A stretch of DNA of 64,000 bases from Aselliscus stoliczkanus. Its lineage: Eukaryota; Chordata; Mammalia; Chiroptera; Hipposideridae. Location: the NCBI GenBank assembly GCA_033961575.1, contig CM066737.1:64128771-64192770 (forward strand), read 5' to 3'. Made by a program: the position numbers and the translations under genes. Positions 47,175 to 57,840 of the stretch are shown here, one piece after another (the stretch's first letter is position 1; every line of letters begins with the position of its first letter). The notes beneath the pieces were generated by a model. That model was not told the DNA's origin, made no database searches, and saw only the letters and a list, made by a program, of their open reading frames with translations.

Positions 47175-47633
47175 GGGCCGGCCGAGTGGCGCATTGGTTA
47201 AGGGCTGGTTTTGGGATGCCAGTGGCTCCGGTTCGGATCCCACATGAGGGCCAGTGACACTGCCCTCTACAGCTAACAACAGCTCCAGCTGGAGCTGGGC
47301 TGTGGGAGTCCCGGTGACGGTGTGGGCTGCAGCCCCTGCTGCAGTGGGCTGCCATAGGCTACAGTGAGTTGCCCGCAGCCAGCGTGAGCGGCTGGCAGCC
47401 AATCGTGAGCTGCCAATAGCCGTGGTGAGCGACATCCAGAGGCCAGAGACCGATCTGCCTCATCCGGGAAGAGCGCAATGACGATACCAACAGTGAAGCA
47501 ACAACCTCCGCAACTAAACTGAAGAACAAGAAGACAGCAACTTGTCTGTCCCCCTTCCCCGATTCCCCAACGCTGTTCCCCTCCACCAATTCCCCAATAA
47601 AATCTTTAAAAATAAAAAAATAAAAAAATAAAA
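47175..47633 (+). mobile_element. Long SINE (form L, sub-lineage 2)
   Basis: Head ggggccggccgagtggcgca. It shares cccacatgagggcc (AT lost) and accaacagtgaagc with 18,478 and 27,090. The end aataaaatctttaaaaat has an (ATAAAAA)n tail. Flanks aaaagcaaataagtg and aaaagcaaagaagtg. Confidence 0.93.
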
Positions 47634-49234
47634 AAGCAAAGAAGTGTATTTCAATTTGCTTTGTGAATTAAACTTGCTTTCCAAAATTAACATTTTAATC
47701 ATCCAAGATATCTGTAATATTAAAACCAATGAAACATATGTCAAATGCAATTTTTATCCTCTACTTACATAAATATGTTCAATTTAATATGTTTAGATAT
47801 AGTGATGTTCTTATTGTTGCAGGAAACTGAATATATTTAATTTTTTCTCTTCTACCTTGATTGAAAGTACTACAAACTAGTTCCATTCATTATCTTAATG
47901 TAGTTGTAACATGCTGTTATATTTGATATACTTTGTGCATAGACATAATATGCTGTATGGTATTGCAAAGGTAATGAATTTTTAGTCTTGTGGAAGTGTA
48001 TCAAGTGATGGAAATTACAAAAATTAAATACATACTTCTCTTCAGTGCAACATATATCTAATTAAATATAGTATTGTAATTAAGGAAACTGTCAGCATTG
48101 AGAAACCATGAGATTTGAGTTATATTTTCTTTCTTAAATGTCTTAAATTCTTGTGATTGTTTTTTTCTGTGTGCATTTCCTTCCTTTCTGGGGAAACTAC
48201 TTCAAAGCCTTCTTAAAAGTCTCCTTTACTGCTTCTTAATATATCATAAAAAAAAGAGAACATTCTTTCCTCAAATATGCTGGGCTCCTAGATGTCACTT
48301 GTGAACCCAAGAAAAATCAAGAGCTTGCTGTTTTATCAGTATTATCCAGCCCCAACCAGTAGTGACGGATTTGTGATCAAGGTATGTGATAGGCCAACAT
48401 TTAGACTTATTTTGCCTGCTTCACCCCTCTCAGATTTCAAGGGACAAAACAATACATCAGCAGAAATCAAATTTTCCTCTGCTTTTAACTTCCTCTTCTT
48501 GAGTCATGGCTTCTGCCACCTTTGGATAGAGATTTGCTGAGCAGTAAAATACCTGCAAGCTCTATGGTTCACAAGATAGTTTCGGCACATGGTCAGAAAT
48601 CTACAAAAGTTTCTTGACTCCAAACTCCCACAACTGGCCTGATAGTACCTGACTGGAAAAAGAGCCCTCCTTCTTGAAATAGACTCAGCTGATGAGTAAA
48701 ATGTAAAATACTATTTTTTTTTAATACATGGAGTTTTTAAATTTTGTTAGGTTTAAAGTTTTAAAAGGACTTAGAGGAACACAGCAAAGTAGAGAGAACT
48801 GGAGAGAAAGATTTCAGTAGTGGAAGATGAGTACTTGGTTCATAAAGGCTGAATCTAGAAAGGTATTCGATGGGAGTTCTTTTAGAAGTCAAGGTGTGTG
48901 TGTGGACCCTGGCCCTGGGTGAGGTGGTATCAAAGGGAAGAGCAGAGAGACAGTTTTGCAAAACATCACCTAAGCCTTCTTCACGATTTTGCTTAGGATC
49001 AGATCTGCTCCATATCTGTCAGTAAATCATTACTGAAGAACTGTCTCTTGGAAAAACATAAGCAGAAGGAATAGCGGGCAACCATGGGAGCCATAATGGG
49101 AGCCCTATACTACATTCTCAAATGACCCGAGAGTTGTCAGATTTATTTCCAGAGAATATTAATGTGTGGGTTGAAAGAATTTGGCCAAGCACTTTTTCCT
49201 TCCAGTATGTATATTTAAATAGCGAAAATGATAC
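47634..49234. other. No recognisable gene or repeat
   Basis: Featureless frames only: 82 codons at 48,292-48,540 and 66 codons on the minus strand at 48,761-48,961. Confidence 0.4.
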
Positions 49235-49259
49235 AATTTTTTTAATTAAGATTTTTATT

Positions 49260-49900
49260 ATATTAAAAAACAAAAATATAGCTAACATACAGCTTTCGGG
49301 TATACACCATTGTGATTCAACATTTATATACCTAAAGAAGTGATCACCATGATAAGTCCAGCAACCATCTGACACGGTACCACGCTATCACTATATTATT
49401 GACTATATTCCGCATGCTGTACATCACATCCCCATGACTTATTTCTTTTATACCTGGAAGTTTGGACCTCGTATTGCCCTTTACTTTCCACTCCCCATTT
49501 TTAATTTTTCAATTACAGTTGACATTCAATATTATTTTATATTAATTTCAGGTATACAGCATAGTGGTCAGACATATAATTTAAGAAGTGATCCCCCTGA
49601 CTAGTCAAGTACCCACCTGCCACTATACATAGTTATTACTTTATTATTGACTATATTCCCTGTGCTGCAATTTACATCCCCATGACTATTTTGTAACTAC
49701 CAACTTTTACTTCTTAATCCCTTCACCTTTTTCACCCGGTCCCCAGCTCCCCTCTCATCTGTCACCCAAACAAATCTAGTACCATCTGACACCATACAGA
49801 GTTACCACAATGTTACTGACTATATTCCTTATGCTATACCCTACATCCCCATGACTACTGTGTAACAACCAATTTGTATTTCTTCCCTTCCCCTTTATCA
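49260..49900. repeat. Three related units in an L1 3' end
   Basis: 'gactatattc...catccccatgact' recurs at about 49,401, 49,651 and 49,818, each time with accatctgacac or a similar phrase nearby. Spacing is uneven (about 250 then 170 bp). Confidence 0.6.
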
Positions 49901-50613
49901 CCCAACCCACCCATTCCCTCTCCTATCTGGCAACCATCAGAATGTTCTCAGTATCTGACTTTGTTCCTGCTTTGTTTGTTTATTTTGTTCCTTAGATTCC
50001 AGATATAAGCAAAATCACATTGCATCTGTCTTTTTCTGTCTGACATACTCCACTCAGCACAGTACACTCCAGGTCCATCCATGCTGCCGCAGCTGGAAAG
50101 AACACATTCCCTTCCATGGCTAAGCAATTTCCACTGTATATACGTACTACCTCCTCTTTATCCATTCATTCATTGATAGACATCCAGGCTGCCTCCACAT
50201 CTTCGCCATTGTAAACAAAGCTGTAATGAACATATGGATGAACATGTCCCCTCAAAGTAGTGTTTTGGGTTTCTTTGGATTAATACCCAGAAGTGGGATT
50301 ACTGGGTCCTTCTTTGTCTCTTGTTATAGTCTTTGTTTTAAAGTCTATTTTGTCTGGTATAATTATTGCTCACAGCTTTTTATTTTAGTTTCCATTTTCA
50401 TGGAATATCTTTTTCTATCCCTTTCAGCCTATGTGTGCCTTTTTGATCTGAAGTGAGTCTCTGGTAGACAGCATATGTAAGAGTCTTGTTTCTTATCCAT
50501 TTAGCCACCCAATCTTTTTATTGGAGCATTTAATCCATTTATATTTAAAGTAAATGTTGATAGGTATGTAGTTATTGCTTTTTATTGGGTTGTAATAAAA
50601 GTTATTACATTTA

Positions 50614-50690
50614 TTGGGTTGTCGGAAAAGTCATGACGCATTTTGCAACAAAAAACAAAAAAATATGTCATGACTTTTCTGACAACCCAA
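50614..50690. mobile_element. Palindromic mariner-type MITE
   Basis: Ends ttgggttgtcggaaaagtca and, reversed, ttgggttgtcagaaaagtca; TA on both sides. It lies in L1 sequence. A partial copy of the end (ttattgggttgtaataaaag) lies just upstream at 50,582. Confidence 0.9.
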
Positions 50691-50839
50691 TAAAAGTATT
50701 ATTCATATTTTTTTTTTTTATTTTTTGTCTTTACAAAGTCCTTTTAAGATTTCTTGTAATACAGGTTTGGTGGTGATGAACTCCTTTAGCTTTCTCTTGA
50801 CTGGGAAACTTTTTTTTTTTGCACTGAATAAACAAGATG

Positions 50840-50845
50840 TTTATT
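50840..50845 (-). promoter_or_regulatory. Polyadenylation signal of the retrocopied transcript
   Basis: AATAAA on the minus strand, 19 bases before the A tail; standard spacing for cleavage and polyadenylation. Confidence 0.8.
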
Positions 50846-51038
50846 ATTAGCTTATGAATCTTTAATATAGATATGGTTTCTGACAAGATTTTACAGATAT
50901 TGAAAATAGCTTCAGGTCCGCCTTCTTCTACGGCTTTTTGGAGAATCATAAGAACTACCAGGTTTGAAGATTGCGGTTATCATTGAAGGAAGAAAACAAT
51001 TCAGTGACTTCTCAAAAATGATAATTAACACTGAATTG

Positions 51039-53391
51039 CAGGCATGCCTTGAAGATATTGCGGCTTCAGTCCAGACCACCGCAATAAAGCAAGTCCCATG
51101 AATTTTTCAGTTTCCCGATGCATACAAAAGTTATATTTACACTATCCTGTAGTCTATTAAGTGTGCAATAGCATTATGTCTAAAAAAATGTACATACCTT
51201 AATTAAAAAGCACTTTATTGCTAAAAAATGCTCACCATCAGCTGAGCCTTCAGGGAGCTGTACTCTTTATGCTGGCGGTGGGTCTTGCCTCGATGTTAAC
51301 AGCTGCTGACTGAGCAGGGTGGTAGTTGCTGAAGGCTGTGGCAATTTCTTAAAATAAGACAACGAAGTTTACCACATCAAGTGACTCTTTCTTTCATGAA
51401 TGATATCTCTGTAGCATGCAATACTGTTGGATAGCATTTTACTCACAGTAGAACTTCTCTCAAAATTGGAGTCAATCTTCTCAAACCCTGCCGCTGCTTC
51501 ATCATTTAAGTTAATGGAATATTCTAAATCCTTGGTTATCATTTCAATGATCTTCACATCATCTTCACCAGGAGTAGATTCCATCTCAAGAAACCACTTT
51601 CTTTGCTCATTCATAAGAAGCAACTCCTCATCTGTTAAAGATTTATCATGAGATTGCAGCAATTCAGTGACATCTTCAGGCTCCACTTCTAATTCTAGCT
51701 TTCTTGCTATTTCCACCCCATCTGCAGTGACTTCCTCCCCTGAAGTCTGGAACCCCTCAAAGTCACCTGAGAGGGTAGGAATCAACTTCTTCCAAGCTCC
51801 TGTTAATGTTTCTATTTTGACCTCTTCCCATGAATCACGAATGTTCTTAATAGCATCTAGAATGGTGAATCCTTTCCAGAAGGTTCTCAATTTACTTTGC
51901 CCAGATCCATCAGAAGAATCACCATCTACAGCAGCTACAGCCTTATGAGACGTATTTCTTAAATAATAAGACTTGAAAGTCGAAATGACTCCTTGAGCCA
52001 TGGGCTACAGAATGGACGTTGTTGTGTTTGTAGGCATGAAAATGATATTAATTGCAGTGTACATCTCCTTCAGAGCTCGGGGGTGACCAGGTGCACTGTC
52101 AACGAGCAGTAATATTTTGAAAGAAATCTTTTTTTCTGAGCAATAGTTCTCAACAGTGGGCTTAAAATATTCAGTAAACCATGTCGTAAACAGATGTGCT
52201 GTCATCCAGGCTTTCCTATTCCATCTATAGAGCACAGGCAGAGTAGATTTGGCATAATTCTTAAGGGCCCTGGGATTTTCAGAATGGTAAATGAGCATTG
52301 GCTTCAACTTAAAGTCACCAGCTGCACTGGCCCCTAACAAGAGTCAGCCTTTTGACAGTCCTTTGAATCTTTGAAACCAGGCATTGACTTCTCCTCTCTA
52401 GCTATGAAAGTCCTGGATGGCACCTTCTTCCAATATAAGGCTGTTTCATGTACACTGAAAATCTGTTGTTTAGTGTAGCCATCTTCACTGATTATCTTAG
52501 CTAGATCTGGATAACTTGCTGCAGCTTTTACAACAGCACTTGCTGCTTTACCTTGTACTTTTATGTTATAGAGATGACATCTTTCTTTAAACCTCATCAA
52601 CCAAACTGTGCTAGCTTCAGACTTCTCTTCTGCAGCCTCCTCCTCTCTCTCAGCCTTCATAGAATTGAAGAGAGTCAGGGGCTTGCTCTGGATGAGGCTT
52701 TCCCTTAAGGGAATGTTGTGGCTGGTCTGATCTTTTATCCAGACCACTAAAACTTTCCCCATATCAGCAATAAGGCTGTTTTGCTTTCTTATCATTTGTG
52801 TGTTCACTGGAGTAGCACTTTTAATTTCCTTCAAGAACTTTTCCTTTGCATTCACAACTTGGCTAATGGTTTGTCTCAAGAGGCCTAGCTTTTGGCCAAT
52901 TTCAGGTTTTGACATACCTTCTTCACTAAGTTTAATCATTTCTAACTTTTGATTTAAAATGAGAGATATGCGACTCTTCCTTTCACTTGAACACCTAGAG
53001 GCCATTGTAGGGTTATTAATTGGCCTAATTGCACTATTGTGTCTCAAGGAATAGGGAGAGAGATGGGGAATGGCTGGTCAGTGGAGCAGTCAGAACACAC
53101 AAAACATTTATCAGTTAAGTTCACTGTCTCATATGGGCATGATTCATGGCACCCTAGGCAATTATAACAGTAGCATCAAAGATCACTGATCACAGATCAC
53201 CATAACAAATATAATAAAAAAGTTTGAAATACTGTGACATAGAGAGACACACGGTGAGCAAGTGCTGTTGGAAAAATGGCACCTATAGACTTGCTCCACA
53301 TGGGGTGGTCACCAACCTTCAATTTGTAAAAAAAAAAAAACAAACAAAAAAAACCAATAGCTGTAAAATGTAATAAAATGAAGTATGCCTA
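51039..53391 (-). mobile_element. Tigger1 DNA transposon, nearly full length
   Basis: Ends caggcatgccttgaagatat (51,039) and, reversed, taggcatacttcattttatt (53,391) are inverted. The second end is followed by TA (53,392-53,393); the left flank now reads TG. At about 2.35 kb it is close to the full-length family (about 2.4 kb). Transposase runs on the minus strand, the same direction as the surrounding retrocopy. Confidence 0.88.
51267..53005 (-). pseudogene. Tigger1 transposase (pogo/TIGD-type), inactivated
   Basis: The start at 53,005 gives [20 protein letters not shown], followed by a psq-type helix-turn-helix (about residues 12-60), a CENP-B-like DNA-binding region (about 70-150) and a DDE integrase-like domain. 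The DDE block [18 protein letters not shown] retains an Asp at the second catalytic position. Lesions seen: a frameshift near 52,340 (after [10 protein letters not shown]), a TAG stop at 52,002-52,004 where the family usually has Gln, and an early stop at 51,369. The frame is otherwise open in three blocks of 237, 111 and 210 codons. It is dead but unusually well preserved for a family active early in eutherian evolution. Homology is to TIGD1-like proteins; no host-function claim is made. Confidence 0.88.
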
Positions 53392-53624
53392 TACAACTCT
53401 TGATTATTGTTACTTTTTCATAAAATGCTCAAGAGTTTTAAAAAAGTGCAGAAAACATTTCTGCATATAGATAGGTGAGTATTTAAAATACAAAGACTAC
53501 AAAGTAGTGTGACAGGTTTTCCTTTGTCACCTGTAAACTGAATTAGAAGGCAATCCCTAGAGTTTCAGAAGTGTGGTGGAAATACTCTCATTTTAATTTA
53601 CAATCAGGTTAAATTTAATTTAGC

Positions 53625-53790
53625 TAGGAGTCAAGGGGTTTGGGTTCCAGTTGTCATCCTGCTAGGATCCGGTGTGATCCTGAATAAGATTCTGGATATC
53701 AGAAGCCCCACCACAAAATGAAAAAGGGCTGAATCGGGTCATCTTGGATATCCTTCCCAGCTCTGTTATTTTGCAATGTCATGAAATGAG
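53625..53790 (+). mobile_element. MIR3-like remnant inside the retrocopy
   Basis: 'ggggtttgggttccagttgt', 'tgtgatcctgaataagattc', 'gggtcatcttggatatcctt' and 'cccagctctgttatttt' follow the MIR/MIR3 order. It probably came with the transcript's 3' untranslated region, antisense to it. Confidence 0.55.
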
Positions 53791-54009
53791 TGTCACATGT
53801 TCCAAGCTGTTTGGGGTCTAGAATTTTAGAACCTATATTCAATGTACAGTACGTTTAAAATTTCTACTTCTTGTTTGAGACCTGTTCTTATTTAAATATA
53901 TGTATTTTTACATCCTCTGTGCATTTAAATATATTTTCCTATTTAACAGCCTCTTCATCATTAGCAATGAAAAAGTTTATCAAGGATGTATTTTTTCATT
54001 TCTTACATT

Positions 54010-54143
54010 TTATTTATTTATTTATTTATTTAGTCATTTATTTATTTTTGAGGGCAGTGTCACTGGCCCTCATATGTGGGACCTGAACCGGGGCCGCTGG
54101 CTTCCCAAGCCAGCGCTTAACGACCGTGCCACTCGGCCGGCCC
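54010..54143 (-). mobile_element. Short SINE (form S) inside the retrocopy
   Basis: (TTTA)n tail, then gagggcagtgtcactggccc, ending ctcggccggccc. The flank tcttacattt is duplicated (about 54,000 and 54,144). It inserted just 3' of the UPF0235 stop codon, after the retrocopy arrived, unless the parent transcript carried it. Confidence 0.92.
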
Positions 54144-54747
54144 TCTTACATTTATTTTTGTTCAACTTGGTTTTCTAATTTCTCCAAGATCTCTTCTGGA
54201 GTTGTGGAGGCCAAAAGTTTCACCACTTTTTCACGAGGTTTACCACCCTTATCGAAAACTGCATCACTCTTCCTGAGTTCTAAGACCTCGGAAAGATACT
54301 GACAGAGCTCATTGTTCGCCTCTCCTTCCGACAGAGGTGCTGCAATAGCTACACGTACAACTTCCGTTGTCAAATCACTGACTCTGTTCGCCGCACCAGC
54401 TTTTTTTGGCATCTCAGCACCTGCAGATAACTGAGCGTCCGGACGCTGGGGCATCAAGTCCCAACGCTAGCGACTTCAGGCTGCAGCCCAGACGGAGCAT
54501 CCCCTCCTGGAAGGAGGCCGAGTGAGCGGCCAGCGCCGGAAACCGACTGGGAAACTCTTTATCCTTTTATTCTAAATGATAACCTTGCTGGGTAAAGTAA
54601 TCTTATTGTAGGTCCTAGTTTTTCATCACTTTGAATATTTCCTGCCAATCCCTTCTGGCCTGGAAATTTTCTGTTGAGAAATCAGCTGACAGTTTTATGA
54701 GAGCTCCCTTGTAGGTAACTAACATGCTTTTCTCCTGCCGTTTTTAG

Positions 54748-54748
54748 T

Positions 54749-54779
<31 letters not shown>

Positions 54780-54873
54780 GATGGCAGTGTCACTGGCCCT
54801 CATATGTGGGACCCGGACCGGGGCTACTGGCTTCCCAAACCAGCGCTTAACCACTGCACCACTCGGCTGGCCC
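54748..54873 (-). mobile_element. Short SINE (form S), antisense, in L1 ORF1
   Basis: (TTTTG)n tail. Flanks ctcctgccgtttttag and ctcctgctgattttag form the duplication. It interrupts the L1 ORF1 sequence. Confidence 0.9.
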
Positions 54874-56929
54874 TCTCCTGCTGATTTTAGATGCCTTGTT
54901 TTTATATTTGACATTTTAATTATGATGTGTCTTGGTGTGGGCCTCTTTGGGTTCATCTTGTTTTTGACTCTCTCTGCTTCCTGGGCTTGTATGTCTTTTT
55001 CCTTTCCCAGGTTAGGGAAGTTTTCCATCATTATTTATTCAAATAGATTTTTAATTCCTTGCTGTCTCTCTTATCCTTCTGGTACTTCTATGATATAAAT
55101 GTTGTTATGTGTGATGTTGTCCCAGAGGTCTCTAAACTCTGCTCGTTTTTTGGGTTTTGTTTTGTGTTTTTGCTCTTCCAATTGGGTGTTTTCTGTTACT
55201 TTGTCTTCCAAATCAGTGATTCGATCCTCTGCTTCATCTAGTCTGCTGGTGATTCCTTTTAGTGCATTCTTCATTTCAGTTATTGTATTCTTCACTTCTG
55301 ACTGTGTTTTTGTTTTTGTTTTTGTTTTTTGGTATGGTTTCTATGTCCTTTTTTATGCTTGCTATCTCTTTGTTGAGGTTCTCACTAAGTTCCTTGAGCA
55401 TGCTTATAACCAGTGTTTTGAACTCAGTCTCTGAGATTGCTTGCCTCCATTTTGTTCAGCTTTTTTTTTTCCTGGCCTTTCTCCTGTTTTTTCATTTATG
55501 ATGTATTTCTTTGTTTCCTTTTTGTCTGCCTCTCTATGTATTAGGTGGGCTGCTATGTCTCCCAGTCTTGGTTGGGTGACCTTCCTTGGTAGGTGCCCAG
55601 TGTGGCCCTGGCACAGTCTCCTTGGTCACCTGCTCTGGGTGTCCCAGGAGTGTACTTTGTGTGGGTTGTGTGCCTTCCTGTTGTAGTTGACTCTTGATTG
55701 CTGTTGGCACATTAGTGGGTGAGACTGACCCTCAGGCTGTCTGGCTGTGGGGATTTGGCCATGTCCACAGCTCATGGGATGCTTTGCAGTGTTTATCCCG
55801 CAGAGCAGGATTCATCCCAGCAAGCTGTTTTGCCTGTTAAGAACCCCCTTTGGGTGTACTGCTTGTGAGTTTAATTGGGTGGTACTCTGGTCTGAAGCTG
55901 ATCTCCAGGTATATTGGTTCTGGGACCTCTTGGGAGGGGCTCTGGTGCAGTCCCAGATCAACCACTTCCTGTGACTAGCCAGGGAGTATCTGGTAGGAGC
56001 TATAAAATGATCCACAGTTGGTTGCTGTCTGTGCTGGACCTGGATGCATGTGGCAGAGGCCACACTATGAACCAAGAACTGCTGCCACCAGTTCTGGGTC
56101 TAGGGTAGCTCTGTAAAAAGCTAGGATACTCCGAGGTCTGCTGCCAGCTGATGGCTCCTGTAAGGTTCAGCCAGTGATAAAGCCTCCTATGGTAGGAGTT
56201 TGGTGTGGCAGGGTCTCAGTGAGTCACTAAGGTGGGGCAAGCGGAGCTCACCAGACCAATTCAGATTCAGATTTGGCCATGAGTATGGGGGGAGGATTCA
56301 ACACGGGAAAGATGTTGCCTGCCTGTGGCTGCATGGGAGAAGGACCCCACACTAGGAAAATGACAACTGTCTTTCCGTTCCTCACCTAGAAGCTACACTA
56401 CTCAGTGTTTCCCTGTATGTCTCTGATGCCCCAGAGTCACTGTCCCTCCACCAGAACCTAGGGTGAGTGCCTGTGAGAGAGTGAGTCTGTGCGTGGGACC
56501 CTTAAGAGGACATCTGGGTTTCCCGCAGCTTTTCATTCCACCTGGATGTCTGAATCCCCACTGTTTTTCACAGCCAGATGTTGTGGTGCTCCTATTCCTG
56601 GTACCAGTGCTCTGGGCTGGAAGCCTGGTATGGGCCTGGGGTTCCTTCTTCCTCAAGGGGGAACCTCTGTGGCCCAGATAGCCCTCCCAATTTTCAACCA
56701 TCGCAGGTTTGGGGGCCAGTCTGTTTCACGTCTCTGTCCCTCCTACCAGCCTGGACATGGCTCTTTCTTTATATCCTTAGTTATAAAATGTATGTTCGAC
56801 TAGACTTCACATGGTTCTCCAGGTTGATTGTTTTATATTTTAATTGTAATTTTAATGTGTTCACACAATGAGGCAAGTACAGCATTGATCTGCTCTGCCA
56901 TCTTGGATCTCCTTGTTCTTTTGTTTTAA

Positions 56930-57660
56930 AATTTACCTTTCTTTGGGATAATTAATGCACATGGCAATCATTGTACTAGTCAAAAAGTTATATGGTGACA
57001 AGTGAATCTCCAATACTTAATTGCCATGTCAGTCTCCCGTTCCCTGGAAAAAAATCTATGTTATGAATTTCCCGGATATTCTTACAGATATATTCTATGA
57101 ATATATAGTCATATTTATGTGTACTTATCTTCATTTTTTTTAACAATAATGGGAGCAAATTCTACAACTCCCATTCCCCAGAAAAAAAATCTAAGTTATG
57201 AATTTCCCAGATATTCTTACAGATATATTCTATGAATATATAATCATATTTATGTGTACTTACCTTCATTTCTTTTAACAATAATGGGAGCACATTCTAC
57301 AACTCTGTTGTGCACCTTCCTTTGTAAATTAAAATGTATCTTGAATATCATTCCATTTGGATCTAAATAGAGCTTTCTGTTCTTATTAGTAGCTTCATGA
57401 TATTCCAACTTTTGGATGTACCATGATTTATATAACCGTCACCTATTGAAGGACATATGCTTGCTTTCAATTTTTCTGTACTCTTTAGACAAATTTGGAA
57501 TGAATATTCTTGCATGTTTACCTTTGTGGACATGTATGCAAGTATATCTCTAGATAAATCCCTAAAAATGGAATGGTTGACTGAAAGGGAATGTGCATTT
57601 TAAATTTCAATAAATATAAATCACAATTAGGTTCCAGTATTTTGAGTATTAGATAATATA
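56930..57660 (-). mobile_element. Old L1 3'-region fragment, antisense
   Basis: 'catatttatgtgtacttat', 'gtaccatgatttatataacc', 'attgaaggacatatgcttgc' and 'aaatggaatggttgactgaa' follow the antisense L1 layout of another fragment at about 62,600. It contains the tandem duplication at 57,034-57,302. Confidence 0.6.
57034..57302. repeat. 134-bp tandem duplication
   Basis: Copy 1 (57,034-57,167) and copy 2 (57,168-57,302) both begin ctccc(g/a)ttccc and run through ttcttacagatatattctat to gggagca(a/c)attctacaa with only a few differences. Confidence 0.9.
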
Positions 57661-57699
57661 GTGAACAGCCAGCATTGAGGAATGACTGCAAAAGCCTGT

Positions 57700-57840
57700 T
57701 GATTTAAGTTCAAATTTGTTCCACATTTATTAACCAAATAGTTACTGAGCATCTACTATATGCCCAGACACTAATCTAGGCACCAGAGAGAGCAAAGCCC
57801 TTCTCAGTTATGTTCCAATGGGGAGATTAAATAGATTACA
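57700..57840. repeat. Ancient MIR/L2-class repeat
   Basis: 'actgagcatctactatatgc', 'cagacactaatctaggcacc', 'agagagcaaagcccttctc' follow the common old repeat; compare 7,215. Confidence 0.45.

Larger units (their letters stand above)
50811..54544 (-). pseudogene. Processed retrocopy of a UPF0235-family gene (C15orf40-like)
   Basis: A 12-bp exact duplication gactgggaaact (50,799-50,810; 54,545-54,556) frames the insertion. A reversed A tail (50,811-50,820) is preceded, in transcript sense, by AATAAA at 50,845-50,840, 19 bases upstream. Near the 5' end (54,415-54,152) an open frame of about 86 codons starts [20 protein letters not shown] and contains [20 protein letters not shown] and [15 protein letters not shown]. 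These are hallmarks of UPF0235 (YggU-like) proteins such as human C15orf40, a small protein of unclear role. An upstream ATG at about 54,501 (MLRLGCSLKS) is out of frame with it, so the usual N-terminus is broken by a frameshift. About 40 residues that I expect between GA and VSDLT are missing. No introns are visible. The remaining 3.3 kb is 3'-UTR-like. It lies inside an L1 and carries Tigger1, a MIR and a SINE. Confidence 0.85.
49235..56912 (-). mobile_element. Antisense L1, internally deleted, split by a retrocopy
   Basis: On the minus strand, 5' to 3': a 5' end at about 56,912 (aggagatccaagatggcaga), a 5'-UTR to about 55,530, and ORF1 pieces. The pieces are FKTLVISMLKELSENLNKEI, MKNTITEMKNALKGITSRLD at 55,295, ENFPNLGKEKDIQAQEAERV at 55,026, and a C-terminal ALIKLSADFST-like block. 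After the retrocopy the ORF1 end (CITRNLKRTL at about 50,740) continues, followed by an ORF2 endonuclease start (INGLNAPIKR-like). At about 50,308 this joins directly to the 3' end (49,235-50,308), so most of ORF2 is missing. Every frame is broken. Confidence 0.75.

Noticed and set aside
50850..51000. Minus-strand frame ending in SPKSRRRRRT near the A tail as a second gene
   Set aside because: Short, lies in the 3'-UTR-like part of the retrocopy, and matches no family that I can name.
55099..55434. Overlapping 111- and 115-codon plus-strand frames
   Set aside because: Antisense of L1 ORF1 and 5' UTR; the real coding direction is minus.
57034..57302. CRISPR-like or satellite array
   Set aside because: Only two adjacent copies with no spacers; a simple tandem duplication in an L1.
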